From contig NW_005195300.1 of NCBI RefSeq assembly GCF_000372725.1, positions 398,668 through 462,667 of the forward strand: 64,000 nucleotides of DNA, given 5' to 3'. The notes under the pieces were generated by a model that made no database searches, was not told the DNA's origin, and saw nothing but the letters and a program-made list of their open reading frames with translations. Of this stretch, positions 1 to 9,262 are shown piece by piece. Numbering within the stretch: the first letter of the stretch is position 1; each line of letters begins with the position of its first letter. Source of the DNA: Emiliania huxleyi CCMP1516 (taxonomy: Eukaryota; Haptophyta; Isochrysidales; Noelaerhabdaceae). A program made the position numbers and the translations under genes.

Positions 1-150
1 AGCACGCCGAGGTCAGGGCGGGAGGACGGTACCCGCGCACCCATCCCCTACCCCCCACGGTATCCGAACCCATCCCTATCCCCCACGGTACCCGAACCCA
101 TCCCCTACCCCCCACGGTACTCGAACCCACCCCCCTACCCCCCACGGCCC
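1..150. repeat. CCCATCCCCTACCCCC minisatellite
   Basis: Short tandem units of the form ACCCGAACCCATCCCCTACC with CCCACGGT spacers. The same motif fills introns of the IF-2 gene near 15.7-15.85 kb, 16.44-16.5 kb and 17.5-17.64 kb, on either strand, and introns near 62.2 kb. It is therefore an intron-type repeat of this genome and no coding is proposed. Positions 151-431 hold no gene I can support. Confidence 0.7.
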
Positions 151-431
151 CGTGCAGTGGGGCATACACGGGCATCAACGGGCGCACTCGCCCATCCAGC
201 CAGCCGCCACACATGGGCAGCCCCCACCACGTGGGCACATCCCCTGCCCAGACTAGGGGGGAGGGTTCGAGTCTCCATTCTCAGACAGGTCTCTCGGCCG
301 TGCCCGGCGGGCACGCCTACCCCACAGTTCAGGCCAAGCCCCTTTTGCCGCGTGCAGTGGCGTCGGAGCACCGCGTCAAGACGGCCGAGCACGGCCGAGT
401 ACAGCGAAGTCCCGGACGTGCTCCTCTCGAG

Positions 432-1904
432 CCGCCAGTCGGGCTCTACAAGAGTGCGTCTCCTCCGCCTCTACTGTCGGCTAGCCCCGGTGTGTGCAGT
501 CGGGCTCTACAAGAGTGCGTCTCCTCCGCCTCTACTGTCGGCTCGCCCCGGTGTGTGCAGTCGGGCTCTACAAGAATGCGTCTCCTCCGCTTCTACTGTC
601 GGCTCGCCCCGGTGTGTGCAGTCGGGCTCTACAAGAATGCGTCTCCTCCGCTTCTACTGTCGGCTCGCCCCGGTGTGTGCAGTCGGGCTCTACAAGAGTG
701 CGTCTCCTCCGCTTCTACTGTCGGCTCGCCCCGGTGTGTGCAGTCGGGCTCTACAAGAGTGCGTCTCCTCCGCTTCTACTGTCGGCTCGCCCCGGTGTGT
801 GCAGTCGGGCTCTACAAGAGTGCGTCTCCTCCGCCTCTACTGTCGGCTAGCCCCGGTGTGTGCAGTCGGGCTCTACAAGAGTGCGTCTCCTCCGCTTCTA
901 CTGTCGGCTAGCCCCGGTGTGTGCAGTCGGGCTCTACAAGAGTGCGTCTCCTCCGCTTCTACTGTCGGCTCGCCCCGGTGTGTGCAGTCGGGCTCTACAA
1001 GAATGCGTCTCCTCCGCTTCTACTGTCGGCTCGCCCCGGTGTGTGCAGTCGGGCTCTACAAGAGTGCGTCTCCTCCGCTTCTACTGTCGGCTCGCCCCGG
1101 TGTGTGCAGTCGGGCTCTACAAGAGTGCGTCTCCTCCGCTTCTACTGTCGGCTCGCCCCGGTGTGTGCAGTCGGGCTCTACAAGAGTGCGTCTCCTCCGC
1201 TTCTACTGTCGGCTCGCCCCGGTGTGTGCAGTCGGGCTCTACAAGAATGCGTCTCCTCCGCTTCTACTGTCGGCTCGCCCCGGTGTGTGCAGTCGGGCTC
1301 TACAAGAATGCGTCTCCTCCGCTTCTACTGTCGGCTCGCCCCGGTGTGTGCAGTCGGGCTCTACAAGAGTGCGTCTCCTCCGCTTCTACTGTCGGCTCGC
1401 CCCGGTGTGTGCAGTCGGGCTCTACAAGAGTGCGTCTCCTCCGCTTCTACTGTCGGCTAGCCCCGGTGTGTGCAGTCGGGCTCTACAAGAGTGCGTCTCC
1501 TCCGCTTCTACTGTCGGCTCGCCCCGGTGTGTGCAGTCGGGCTCTACAAGAGTGCGTCTCCTCCGCTTCTACTGTCGGCTCGCCCCGGTGTGTGCAGTCG
1601 GGCTCTACAAGAATGCGTCTCCTCCGCTTCTACTGTCGGCTCGCCCCGGTGTGTGCAGTCGGGCTCTACAAGAGTGCGTCTCCTCCGCTTCTACTGTCGG
1701 CTCGCCCCGGTGTGTGCAGTCGGGCTCTACAAGAGTGCGTCTCCTCCGCTTCTACTGTCGGCTCGCCCCGGTGTGTGCAGTCGGGCTCTACAAGAGTGCG
1801 TCTCCTCCGCTTCTACTGTCGGCTCGCCCCGGTGTGTGCAGTCGGGCTCTACAAGAATGCGTCTCCTCCGCTTCTACTGTCGGCTCGCCCCGGTGTGTGC
1901 AGCT
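432..1904. repeat. 61-bp minisatellite, about 24 copies
   Basis: About 24 head-to-tail copies of a 61-bp unit containing CGGGCTCTACAAGAGTGCGT. Copies differ by only a few recurrent substitutions (AGAGTGCG/AGAATGCG, CGCTTC/CGCCTC, GCTCGCC/GCTAGCC). Because 61 is not a multiple of three, each forward frame cycles through all three unit phases, and all stay open; this creates long artefactual ORFs. The array abuts the end of the second recognisable exon of the minus-strand PH-like gene, so it probably lies in one of its introns. Confidence 0.9.
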
Positions 1905-2914
1905 GCGGCGACGAGGCGTCGGACGAGCTGCCGCTGCAGCAGCTGACCGTCGACGACGCCTCGGAGCAGGCACGACTCGGCGCGAGGCGCGACAGCGCAT
2001 CCACCGAAGGCGCCCCGCCGCTGCACACGGCGGCGATCGCGCTGCACCAAAGCCTCTTCATCTCCGGCGAGGCGGCCGCCAGCGTCACCGTGCCCGCCGT
2101 GTGCCGCACCTGTCATGGGTAGGAGGGGGGGGCCTACCCTCAATGAAGGCCTCCGCGCCTCCCCGCCGCGCACTAGTCGGCTCTCGGAGGTCGGGGAGGG
2201 GCAACCCTTGGGTGGGAGAGAGGGGGAGCGAGAGAGTGCGGGACGTCTTCGTCTTTTTTTTGCCATGCGCCGCGCCTCAAAGGCGAGGCCCACCCGCTGC
2301 TTTGGCTGCTCGACCACGCAGACCGGGCGCAGGACGCGGAGGGGCCGGCACTCCGCAGAGAAGAGCACCAGCTTGCGCGCCGCCAGCGCCGCCACCAGAG
2401 GATCGCCGCCATGGCTGCTGCAACCGAGCATCCCGAGGCGGAGAACAGCGATGTGCGGCACGGTGTGGCCTTTGAGGGCGGCCAGCAGCGCGTCCACCGC
2501 CTCCCTCCGCTCGGCGTCCGTCGGCATCCACAGCGCGACCGGCGGCCGGCCGCGCAGCACCAGGCAGAAGTGGTGCCGAGCGCGCCGGCGGCCGGCCGGA
2601 GAGTCGGCGTGGTGGCGGTGGTGGCCGACCACAAAGTCGAGGCGGACGTCACACAGCGCGGAGAGAGGGACGGTCCACTGCCGCGCTCCCTGCTCGAGCA
2701 GCGTCAGCCTCCACATCCCACCGCCGCCGCCGCCGCCGCCGCTGCCGCGGACGGATGATCCTTTGCTGCCTGGCTCTGGCTCGAGGTGGAGCACGCACGC
2801 CTCGTCCGAGGCGCTGTGGGCGCCAAAGAAGAGCGAGCCAGACGATAGGCCGGTCCGCTGCAGGTGGAGCTCGCGGTGTGAGGTGAAGGGCATGGCGGCT
2901 GGCTGGGGGCCCAC
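1905..2914 (-). CDS. PH-like domain protein, partial, at least two exons
   Basis: Exon 1 runs from 2914 (ATG; an alternative Met lies seven codons in) to about 2276. Exon 2 runs from about 2109 down to the minisatellite near 1905. The join FE|VRHTAGTV uses a GC-AG intron (2110-2275). The exon 1 segment ending LWMPTDAERREAVDALLAAL and the exon 2 segment TVTLAAASPEMKRLWCSAIA both look like the last strand and C-terminal helix of PH domains, so two PH-like domains in tandem are inferred. A Gly stretch follows residue 55. PH domains bind phosphoinositides or proteins. The 3' end is not found; exons beyond the 61-bp array are not recognisable. Antisense ORFs across this region are shadows. Confidence 0.5.
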
Positions 2915-3619
2915 AGACGGGCTACTTCTCTGGAAAAAAGAAATCGCAGCGCGCGGCGTGTGTGTGTGCAGGTGGGCGAGCTTCAGGCACGCTCATCTCG
3001 ATCGTCAAGGCGTCGCTACGCGCGGTCTTCCGCGGGGGGAGCTTCGTCGACGGGTGCGGGACCGCGGCGCAGTCAGTGCCGTGGCGATGCCTCCGGCTGT
3101 TTGCGGCGGGCGGCTTGCTGCTCGCTGCATGGCGAAAAACTCGTCTCGTCGCACACCAAGAGCTTATGCCACGTGAGGCGCATGCGCCCAGGAGGGGAGG
3201 GGGCATGCGTAACGACACTGCTAGAGATGCCTTTCGGGGCCCAGAGACAAAACTTCTGTGATGCCATGCGTGACCTAGTAGTGTCCCCAGCTATGGGCGT
3301 GTCCACGTTGGAGCCAGGTGTGGTGTGGACGCGAGAATAGTTCCGCCGTTCATGGAGGCAACCGATGCGAGTCGACTGGTGTGTGTCGTCGTGGTTTGAT
3401 TCCTTACTTACAGACGGGCTACTTCTCTGGAAAAAGAAATCGCGGCGAGTTTCGTTGGTCGGACTGTGTTTCGCCTTTGGCTTTCTATCTAGCTCCTCCG
3501 TTCATGGAGGCATTGAGTAGTAAGGAGCTCCCGATCCTGCTCCCTGGGAATGCTTTGCACAGTGTCTGTACGGTCAGAAGAGAGAGAGCATGGCTGGCTC
3601 TCTAAGATGGAATTCCATC
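2915..3619. other. Intergenic stretch with a direct repeat pair
   Basis: I see no gene here. A segment of about 38 bp beginning CAGACGGGCTACTTCTCTGG occurs at about 2915-2953 and again at about 3411-3448. A second short repeat (CCGTTCATGGAGGCA) occurs near 3346 and 3498. It may hold the promoter of the minus-strand PH-like gene. Confidence 0.45.
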
Positions 3620-4561
3620 TTATGCATATCCTCGCGGGGCAGTCCACGTCAGTTCATTGAGGTCCACGGTCGCGCGCGAGATCCTTCGCCCGATGCTTCG
3701 CCCGCCGTCCGCCGTCCGCCGTCCGCCCGCCGCGCCGTCCGCCGTCCGCCTCGCCCCCGCCGACCGCCGGGCGCGAGGCGCCGGCACACCCAGCCCCAGC
3801 AGCCCGGTGCCGCGCTCACTGGACGCCCTGGTGGTAATCATGCCGCGCAACCGCCTCTTCCATGCGGAGCGTGCAGCAGTGCAAAAGACGACGACGATGA
3901 CGCCGGAGTAGAAGGGTGGCTCGCTCGCCGCCGAGAGCGTGCCCAGGTAGCAGAAGAAGGTTCCCGCCGCTAGAAGCAGCCCCCAGCTAAAGACGATCCG
4001 CAGGTGGCGCAGGCATCGCTCGAGGTACAGGACGGCTACGATCATGGTCTCGAGCGGCGGGTAAACCGTGGTAGATGTGCGTGTCCGACGTCCCCGCTCG
4101 ACCTGCAGCCACGCGCGAAGCGACTCGACCGCATCTTTCGTCGCGCCATGGTCGTGTGCCATCGCCAGCGCCTCCTCGGCGGCGAGCAGGGCGTCGTAGG
4201 CCACCCAGCCCATGCACAGCATTGAGGCGGTCGAGCAACAGACGAAGAGCGATCGTAGGGCTAAATGCCAATCATCGAAGGAATCGATGGTGCTTACGCC
4301 GATCGACAGCTCCATTTCCACGCCAAGCACCAGCGAAGAGCAGGTCGCCCACGCTTCACTTCGTCGCACAGCCTCGATGAGGCGGCGCTCCTCGTTCGCG
4401 ATTCGTGCGCCCATAGCGTGCGAGCGCTCGAGATTCTTCCCAGCCTCTTGCATTGTTCCTGCGGCTGAGCCCTCGGCCGCTGCAGCTGGAGAGACCCAGC
4501 CAGTGGATCTGGCCGCTGATTTTGCCACAGGCCATTCCCCCCTTGCATTCCTTCCATTCAC
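3620..4561 (-). CDS. Four-TM membrane protein, Orai (CRAC channel)-like
   Basis: A 313-residue single-exon ORF from ATG at 4561. Four hydrophobic segments are visible: around ATCSSLVLGVEMELSI, LFVCCSTASMLCMGWVAYDALLA, IVFSWGLLLAAGTFFCYLGTL and YSGVIVVVFCTAARSAW. Order and spacing resemble Orai calcium channels, including an acidic residue within TM1 (VEMELS; the Orai pore glutamate sits in a similar setting) and an Arg/Glu-rich stretch just before TM1. Orai proteins form hexameric store-operated Ca2+ channels in the plasma membrane. The tail after TM4 is Arg/Gly/Ala-rich low-complexity sequence. The assignment rests on pattern only; it could be an unrelated four-TM protein. Confidence 0.4.
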   Translation of the reverse strand: MNGRNARGEWPVAKSAARSTGWVSPAAAAEGSAAGTMQEAGKNLERSHAMGARIANEERRLIEAVRRSEAWATCSSLVLGVEMELSIGVSTIDSFDDWHLALRSLFVCCSTASMLCMGWVAYDALLAAEEALAMAHDHGATKDAVESLRAWLQVERGRRTRTSTTVYPPLETMIVAVLYLERCLRHLRIVFSWGLLLAAGTFFCYLGTLSAASEPPFYSGVIVVVFCTAARSAWKRRLRGMITTRASSERGTGLLGLGVPAPRARRSAGARRTADGAAGGRRTADGGRSIGRRISRATVDLNELTWTAPRGYA

Positions 4562-5387
4562 AGCCTTGTTATTGAGAATTCACACGTGTGGACTCTGTGT
4601 GTGTGTGTGTGTACACTCACTCACGGAAACGCGGTGGCGGCGGGAGCTGCTGGAGATGCTCGAGAGCCTGCTGCGAGGGATGGTCGAGGCCTCCATCAGG
4701 CTCATGCGGGGATACATGAGCACGGGTAAGTAAGTGGCCCGAGCCCATCCTGCCTAAGAAGCTCTCACAGCCCCTCACAGAGTGGTCAGATGAATAGTGC
4801 CCAAGGGCGAGGATCCGCGGATCCGGAGGGGAGCACCAAATTAGGACCTATAGCTTAGATAGCAGTCGCGCTCCCAATACGTGCATCACTTTTGAGAGAG
4901 AGAGAGACTCTCTCACTTTTGTGACGGTGTTACAACTTTGATCAACCATATCTCGATAACTACCATGTCGCCCCTCATGAAAGTAGGCGCAATCGATCGG
5001 GCGCCGATTGGGAGCGCGACTGATAGGGTGTGGAGGGTGCGCCTCGCCACTATGACGGGCACACGCCCCGCACCGTCCGCTGTGTGCCCGTCTTTGTCCG
5101 GAGTGAAAAGTCCAACGCTCGTCGGTGGCGGCTTCCCCCGACTGCGCCGCGCTCGGCGAACCTCGACAGCGCCTTCGGTGGCATGCAGCTCTTTGCGACA
5201 GAGGCCTGCCTGCGGAGAGCAGCTCCTCTGCTGCTCACACGTTCTGCACACGGTTGGCACAGCCTACTGTGCGGCTGCGCCCCACAGCTGTCACAGGACG
5301 CAGCGATGGGCTCGCCCTCACTGGCCCTCAGTCACTTGTGCTGCGGCTTGTGTGAGAGCGACACTGCTCGGCGACTGCCGGCACACT
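4562..5387. other. Intergenic stretch, no gene recognised
   Basis: It contains a short (GT)n run at about 4597-4612 and GA-rich stretches near 4893-4910. Several ORFs of 60-155 codons overlap on both strands at 4913-5410, but none has a recognisable domain or consistent composition, so none is called. Confidence 0.4.
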
Positions 5388-5526
5388 GTGAGACCATGGG
5401 TGTGAGGTAAAACCACGCTACCAGCGCTTGGTCACATCGGCCCCGAGGTCAGATCCTTCTACTCTGTTGATGACAACACTTGTCTACTCGCTGGAGCCGA
5501 GCAGGAGGGCCCAGCGCACAACCCCT
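5388..5526. repeat. Dispersed repeat, inverted copy at 59.34-59.49 kb
   Basis: About 140 bp that recur in reverse complement at about 59343-59488. Matching landmarks are GTGAGACC, GGTGTGAGGTAAAA, CGCTACCAGCGCTTGG, GAGGTCAGATCCTTCT and the CGGAGCCGAG/CGGCTCC block. The two copies have diverged by substitutions and small indels. It is probably an old mobile element or a duplicated segment; no coding is seen. Confidence 0.7.
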
Positions 5527-5649
5527 GGTCAACTCACCCTCCACATCCCGTATAGGAGGCCCAGCCTTGCCCTCGTGCTGCCGAGTGCGTATCCTATGCG
5601 CGAGAGCCGCGCCGAGACACGCTCACCGACGCGCCACCGCGCACCGGGG

Positions 5650-8600
5650 CTACTCAAAGACAAAGTCCGGGTGGCGCTGCACGATGCGCTCCTCGATCGT
5701 GCCGCTCATGTAGAGGTGGACAATGCGCACGTCGCGCGTCTGGCCGGGCCGGTAGATGCGGCTCTCGAGCTGCGTCTGCGCCGCCGGGTCGAGCTGCGGC
5801 TCGAGGACGTAGCACGTGCTCGCATTCGTCAACGTGAGGCCGGCGGCGAAGGTGCCGCTCTCGAGCAGCAGGCCGCAGCACTCGGGCTCGTCGCGGAAGC
5901 GCGAGAGCGCCGACTCGCCCTCGCGCGCGCGCACGAAGAAGCCAGGCGGGTAGGTGGCCGCCAGCGCGCCGGCGACGAGATCGAGCAGGTGGGCCGACGC
6001 GGAGAAGACGAGGAACTTGTCATCGCTGTTGTCGACGTCGGCCGGGCCCTCGATGAGCTCGAGGAGCTTGGCGATCTTGGGGCCGCGCGGGATCTGCGCT
6101 TGGGTGGACCAGTGGCCCGCGGCGGCGTCGAGGTGCGCGGCAAAGGAGAAGGGCGGCATGCCAGGGAAGTTGATGTAGTGCTCGTCCCACTCCTTGCCGC
6201 GGGTCACGGCGCCGGCGGCATTCGCGTGCTCGTAGCCGAGATGGAAGCGCGTCTCGCCGGCACGGCGCATGAGCGGCGTCAGCTCGGCAATGTCGGGCCG
6301 CGTGTTGGCGCCCTCCTCGTACAGCCGCCGGTTGCCCTCAAAATCGTCGGCCAGGTCGACCAACTGCGAGGCGAACCATGCCTCGGCGCACGTCTTCGAG
6401 TGGAAGCGCTGCGCGCCAAAGTGAACGGTGCCCGCCGCGCAGCGCCGCTTGGGCCAGTGGCAGCGCCACAGCCTCCGCTGGTCGAGGGGCGCGGTGCAGC
6501 CGTCGCACGCGCGCGTGCGCGGCACGTCCGCGTCGACGTGCTGCAAGCGCAGCTGGCAGGCCGCCTTGGCGCACGCCTTGCCGCAAAAGTGCCTCATGGG
6601 CGGCGCCACGTGCTCGGCGCGGCACATCGGGCAGCGCACGTTGAGCGGGTTCCGCGCGTGCAGCTGGGCGAGGCACGGCCGGCAGAATTGCGAGTGGCCG
6701 CACGGCAGCGCCGCGAGCTCCTCCGGCTCCTTGTCATACAAGCACAGGACGCACGCCGTGGCGTCGGCGAGCGTGCCGGGACGGAGGACGTCGGCCGCGG
6801 CGAGCGGCGGCTGCAGCGCCTTTGTCAGCTGGCGCACCTCCACCTGGCCATCGTTGCACCGGCGCCTCGTCGCATAGCGCGCGTGCTCCTCGACGTGTGC
6901 CTCGGAGCAGAAGGCGTCGCACACGCTCACCCGGAGCTCCGCGAGCGCCTCCGCGCCGGGGAGCGACGTGTCGAGCTGCCGCCATTCGGGCGACGGGTCG
7001 AGCGCCCACTCCGACGCCTCGAAGGCCGCCTCGCTGACGAGCTCGCGCAGGAGGCCCAGCTGCAGCCGGTTGCCGCAGCCGGCGTGGTCGCAGTGCACCT
7101 GCTGCAGAGCGGCGATCCCGGCGCACATCTTCTCGCTTAGGCACCGCTTGCAGTACGAGTGACAGCAGCCGCTGACGAGGACGCGCGCCGTCGGCGCCGA
7201 CGCGCCCGGCGGCGCAAAGGGCATGGCGCATTTGCAGCAAGCGGTGCTACCGTTGATGACGGCCGCCTTCTCGGCCGGAGAGCCGAACCCATCCTCGATG
7301 AGGCCACCGAGCACGCAATCGATGGTGACGAGGCGCGTCGGGATGAGCGAGCCGGGCGAGAGCTTGTCCGCGCGGCTCGTCTGCAGCATGGGCAGCCGCG
7401 CGGCGACCTCGCCTGGCTCGACGTAGTTTGGGTGGCTCGAGGCGAGGACGAGCTCCTGCAAGCGGCCGGCGGGCCACTCGGCGAAGAGTTCGTGCGCCTC
7501 GCCGAGGCCGACGCGCAGCTCGAGGCGCGCGAGGTGCTCGAGCGCGCGCACAACCACCTCCGCGTGGGAGCGGCCGGTGGCGTGATCGCGCTCAAAGTCG
7601 AGGCGGACGAAGGCGTGTTCCTTCCGCAGCGGCGTGCCGTCGGCGGCGCGCACCGGCAGCACGCTCGCGCCGCTCTGCGCGAAGCGCTGGGCGAGCGAAT
7701 GGCGCAGCATGACGTGGCCCAGCACCGCCTGCGCCTGGCGCCACGTCGCGCTGGCCCACCACTCGGACGTGGCGATGGCGCCAGCCAGCCCGAGCACGGC
7801 GAGCTGGCCGCCGAGCGCTTGCAGCCCGCGCGTGTCGAAGGGTGTGCCGCTCAGAACCCAGCGGTGAACGGCAGTGAGCGCGCGCAGCTGACGCGACGTG
7901 GCGGAGACCGTCGTGCGCAGGTGCTGCGCCGACTCGTCGACGACAACGCGCCACCAGACGACCCTGTGCAGCCGGCGGTCGGCCTTGAAGCGCTCAAACG
8001 TCGTAAGCACCACGTCCGAGGCGAAGAGGTCGCTCACGTCGCGCGCGTCCTTGTCGTGCACCGCGACGCGCAGCCGGTGCGCGTCGGCGAAGGCGCGGCC
8101 GTCGTCTCGATCGACGAGCTCGCGGCGCCACTGCTCGATGAGCGTCTTCTTGGCCACGACGAGCGTCGCGCGCGTGCGCGGCGCCGCCGCCGCCGCCGCG
8201 TCGAAGCCACGCGCGGCGACGTCCGCTGCGTCGTACGGGTGCGCGAGCACGAGCGCGCCGAGCACGACGGTCTTGCCGCAGCCCATGTCGAGAGCGAACA
8301 GCCCGCCGCTGGTGGCGCGCGGCGCGGCGCGCGCGCGCTCTCCGGTGAGCGCGCAATGCCAGAGCCCGTCGGCCTGCCGCTGCCACAGCGCGGCGTGCAG
8401 GTCGAGCGCCTCCTGGTCGAGCGCCCACCCGAGCGCCTGCCGCTGCGCAGCGTAGAGCGGCAGCCGCATCGTCGCCGGCTGCGGTGCGGCGGGGTAGCCG
8501 GTCGACTCGCACGCGCGCATCAGGCTGCGGATGGTGAACGCGCCGTCGCCGTCGGGCGCCGGCGACCGAATCAACGCCTCTTCGGCGGCCGGCTGCCGCA

Positions 8601-9141
8601 GCACGCGCAGCACGATCTCCTCCTCCTCCTGCACCTCCTCCTCCTCGACAGCATCCGCTTCCGCCTCCGGCCCAGCCTCGACGCCCTCGTCGTCGTCAGC
8701 ATCCTCCTGCTCACCGCCGCCCGCATCCTCGCCCTCCTCATCCTCCTCGTCCGCCTTCTCCTCACCTCCGTCCGCTTCCTCGCCCTCCTCCTCCTCGACA
8801 GCCTCCTCCTCGTCCGCCTCCTCATCCGCCGCCGCCTCCTCGTCCTCCGCGCGCACCAGCCGGCGAATCTTGGTGCGCTGCGCGCGGCCCCACTGGTCAG
8901 CGTACACGTTCAGCGCCTGCAACAGGGCGCTGCGCTGCGCGGACGTCGCGTTCACGTGCTCGAGAAGCTTGTCGCGGCTGGAGCTCGCCGCGGCGGCCAG
9001 GTCGATGCCTTCGTGCTCGAGAAAGTTTCGGATGCGGCCGTGCAGCTCGTCCCGCCACGATGCAGCGATGCCGCTGGCCTCCAGGAGGCCGCTGATGGGG
9101 TCGGCGCGCGCGCGCTTTGCCATCGCTGATGGGGTCGGCAC
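5650..9141 (-). CDS. SNF2-family ATPase/helicase with RING finger
   Basis: A 1163-residue intronless ORF (ATG at 9141; a second Met at 9123 is equally plausible). In order: an N-terminal helical segment (about 1-85); a very acidic Glu/Asp tract (about 87-190); the SNF2 core with Walker A MGCGKT near residue 288, VLTTFERF, a motif II that reads DESAQ instead of DEAH/DEGH, and VLSGTPFDT; a Cys-rich cluster CCKC...CCHSYCKRC; a C3HC4-type RING (CVLC...CGHSQFC...CPMC) near 799-840; and the helicase C-lobe ending SRIYRPGQTRDVRIVHLY near 1125-1140. The order matches RAD5/SHPRH-like translocases that pair a SNF2 motor with E3 ubiquitin ligase activity in DNA repair or chromatin remodelling. Lack of introns is unusual among the neighbours. 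Confidence 0.85.
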   Translation of the reverse strand: MPTPSAMAKRARADPISGLLEASGIAASWRDELHGRIRNFLEHEGIDLAAAASSSRDKLLEHVNATSAQRSALLQALNVYADQWGRAQRTKIRRLVRAEDEEAAADEEADEEEAVEEEEGEEADGGEEKADEEDEEGEDAGGGEQEDADDDEGVEAGPEAEADAVEEEEVQEEEEIVLRVLRQPAAEEALIRSPAPDGDGAFTIRSLMRACESTGYPAAPQPATMRLPLYAAQRQALGWALDQEALDLHAALWQRQADGLWHCALTGERARAAPRATSGGLFALDMGCGKTVVLGALVLAHPYDAADVAARGFDAAAAAAPRTRATLVVAKKTLIEQWRRELVDRDDGRAFADAHRLRVAVHDKDARDVSDLFASDVVLTTFERFKADRRLHRVVWWRVVVDESAQHLRTTVSATSRQLRALTAVHRWVLSGTPFDTRGLQALGGQLAVLGLAGAIATSEWWASATWRQAQAVLGHVMLRHSLAQRFAQSGASVLPVRAADGTPLRKEHAFVRLDFERDHATGRSHAEVVVRALEHLARLELRVGLGEAHELFAEWPAGRLQELVLASSHPNYVEPGEVAARLPMLQTSRADKLSPGSLIPTRLVTIDCVLGGLIEDGFGSPAEKAAVINGSTACCKCAMPFAPPGASAPTARVLVSGCCHSYCKRCLSEKMCAGIAALQQVHCDHAGCGNRLQLGLLRELVSEAAFEASEWALDPSPEWRQLDTSLPGAEALAELRVSVCDAFCSEAHVEEHARYATRRRCNDGQVEVRQLTKALQPPLAAADVLRPGTLADATACVLCLYDKEPEELAALPCGHSQFCRPCLAQLHARNPLNVRCPMCRAEHVAPPMRHFCGKACAKAACQLRLQHVDADVPRTRACDGCTAPLDQRRLWRCHWPKRRCAAGTVHFGAQRFHSKTCAEAWFASQLVDLADDFEGNRRLYEEGANTRPDIAELTPLMRRAGETRFHLGYEHANAAGAVTRGKEWDEHYINFPGMPPFSFAAHLDAAAGHWSTQAQIPRGPKIAKLLELIEGPADVDNSDDKFLVFSASAHLLDLVAGALAATYPPGFFVRAREGESALSRFRDEPECCGLLLESGTFAAGLTLTNASTCYVLEPQLDPAAQTQLESRIYRPGQTRDVRIVHLYMSGTIEERIVQRHPDFVFE

Positions 9142-9262
9142 TCACTCGGGCGTCGGCGCTTCCGACGCGGCGGTCGTCGCGACCACTACCTAGGTACACG
9201 ATCGCGCGGCCGCCAGGCACCGACCCCACCCTCCAACCTGGCAAAACCCGGCCACTTGTTAC

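Noticed and set aside
432..1904. CRISPR-like array
   Set aside because: Units are contiguous with no unique spacers, and the DNA is eukaryotic.
157..2475. 772-codon plus-strand ORF across the 61-bp repeat
   Set aside because: Openness comes from a stop-free repeat unit in all frames; beyond the array the frame is antisense to the PH-like exons and has no domain.
5428..9129. Long plus-strand ORFs of 570 and 656 codons
   Set aside because: They are the antisense of the SNF2/RING gene; the residue pattern is Arg/Ala-rich shadow sequence typical of GC-rich antisense frames.
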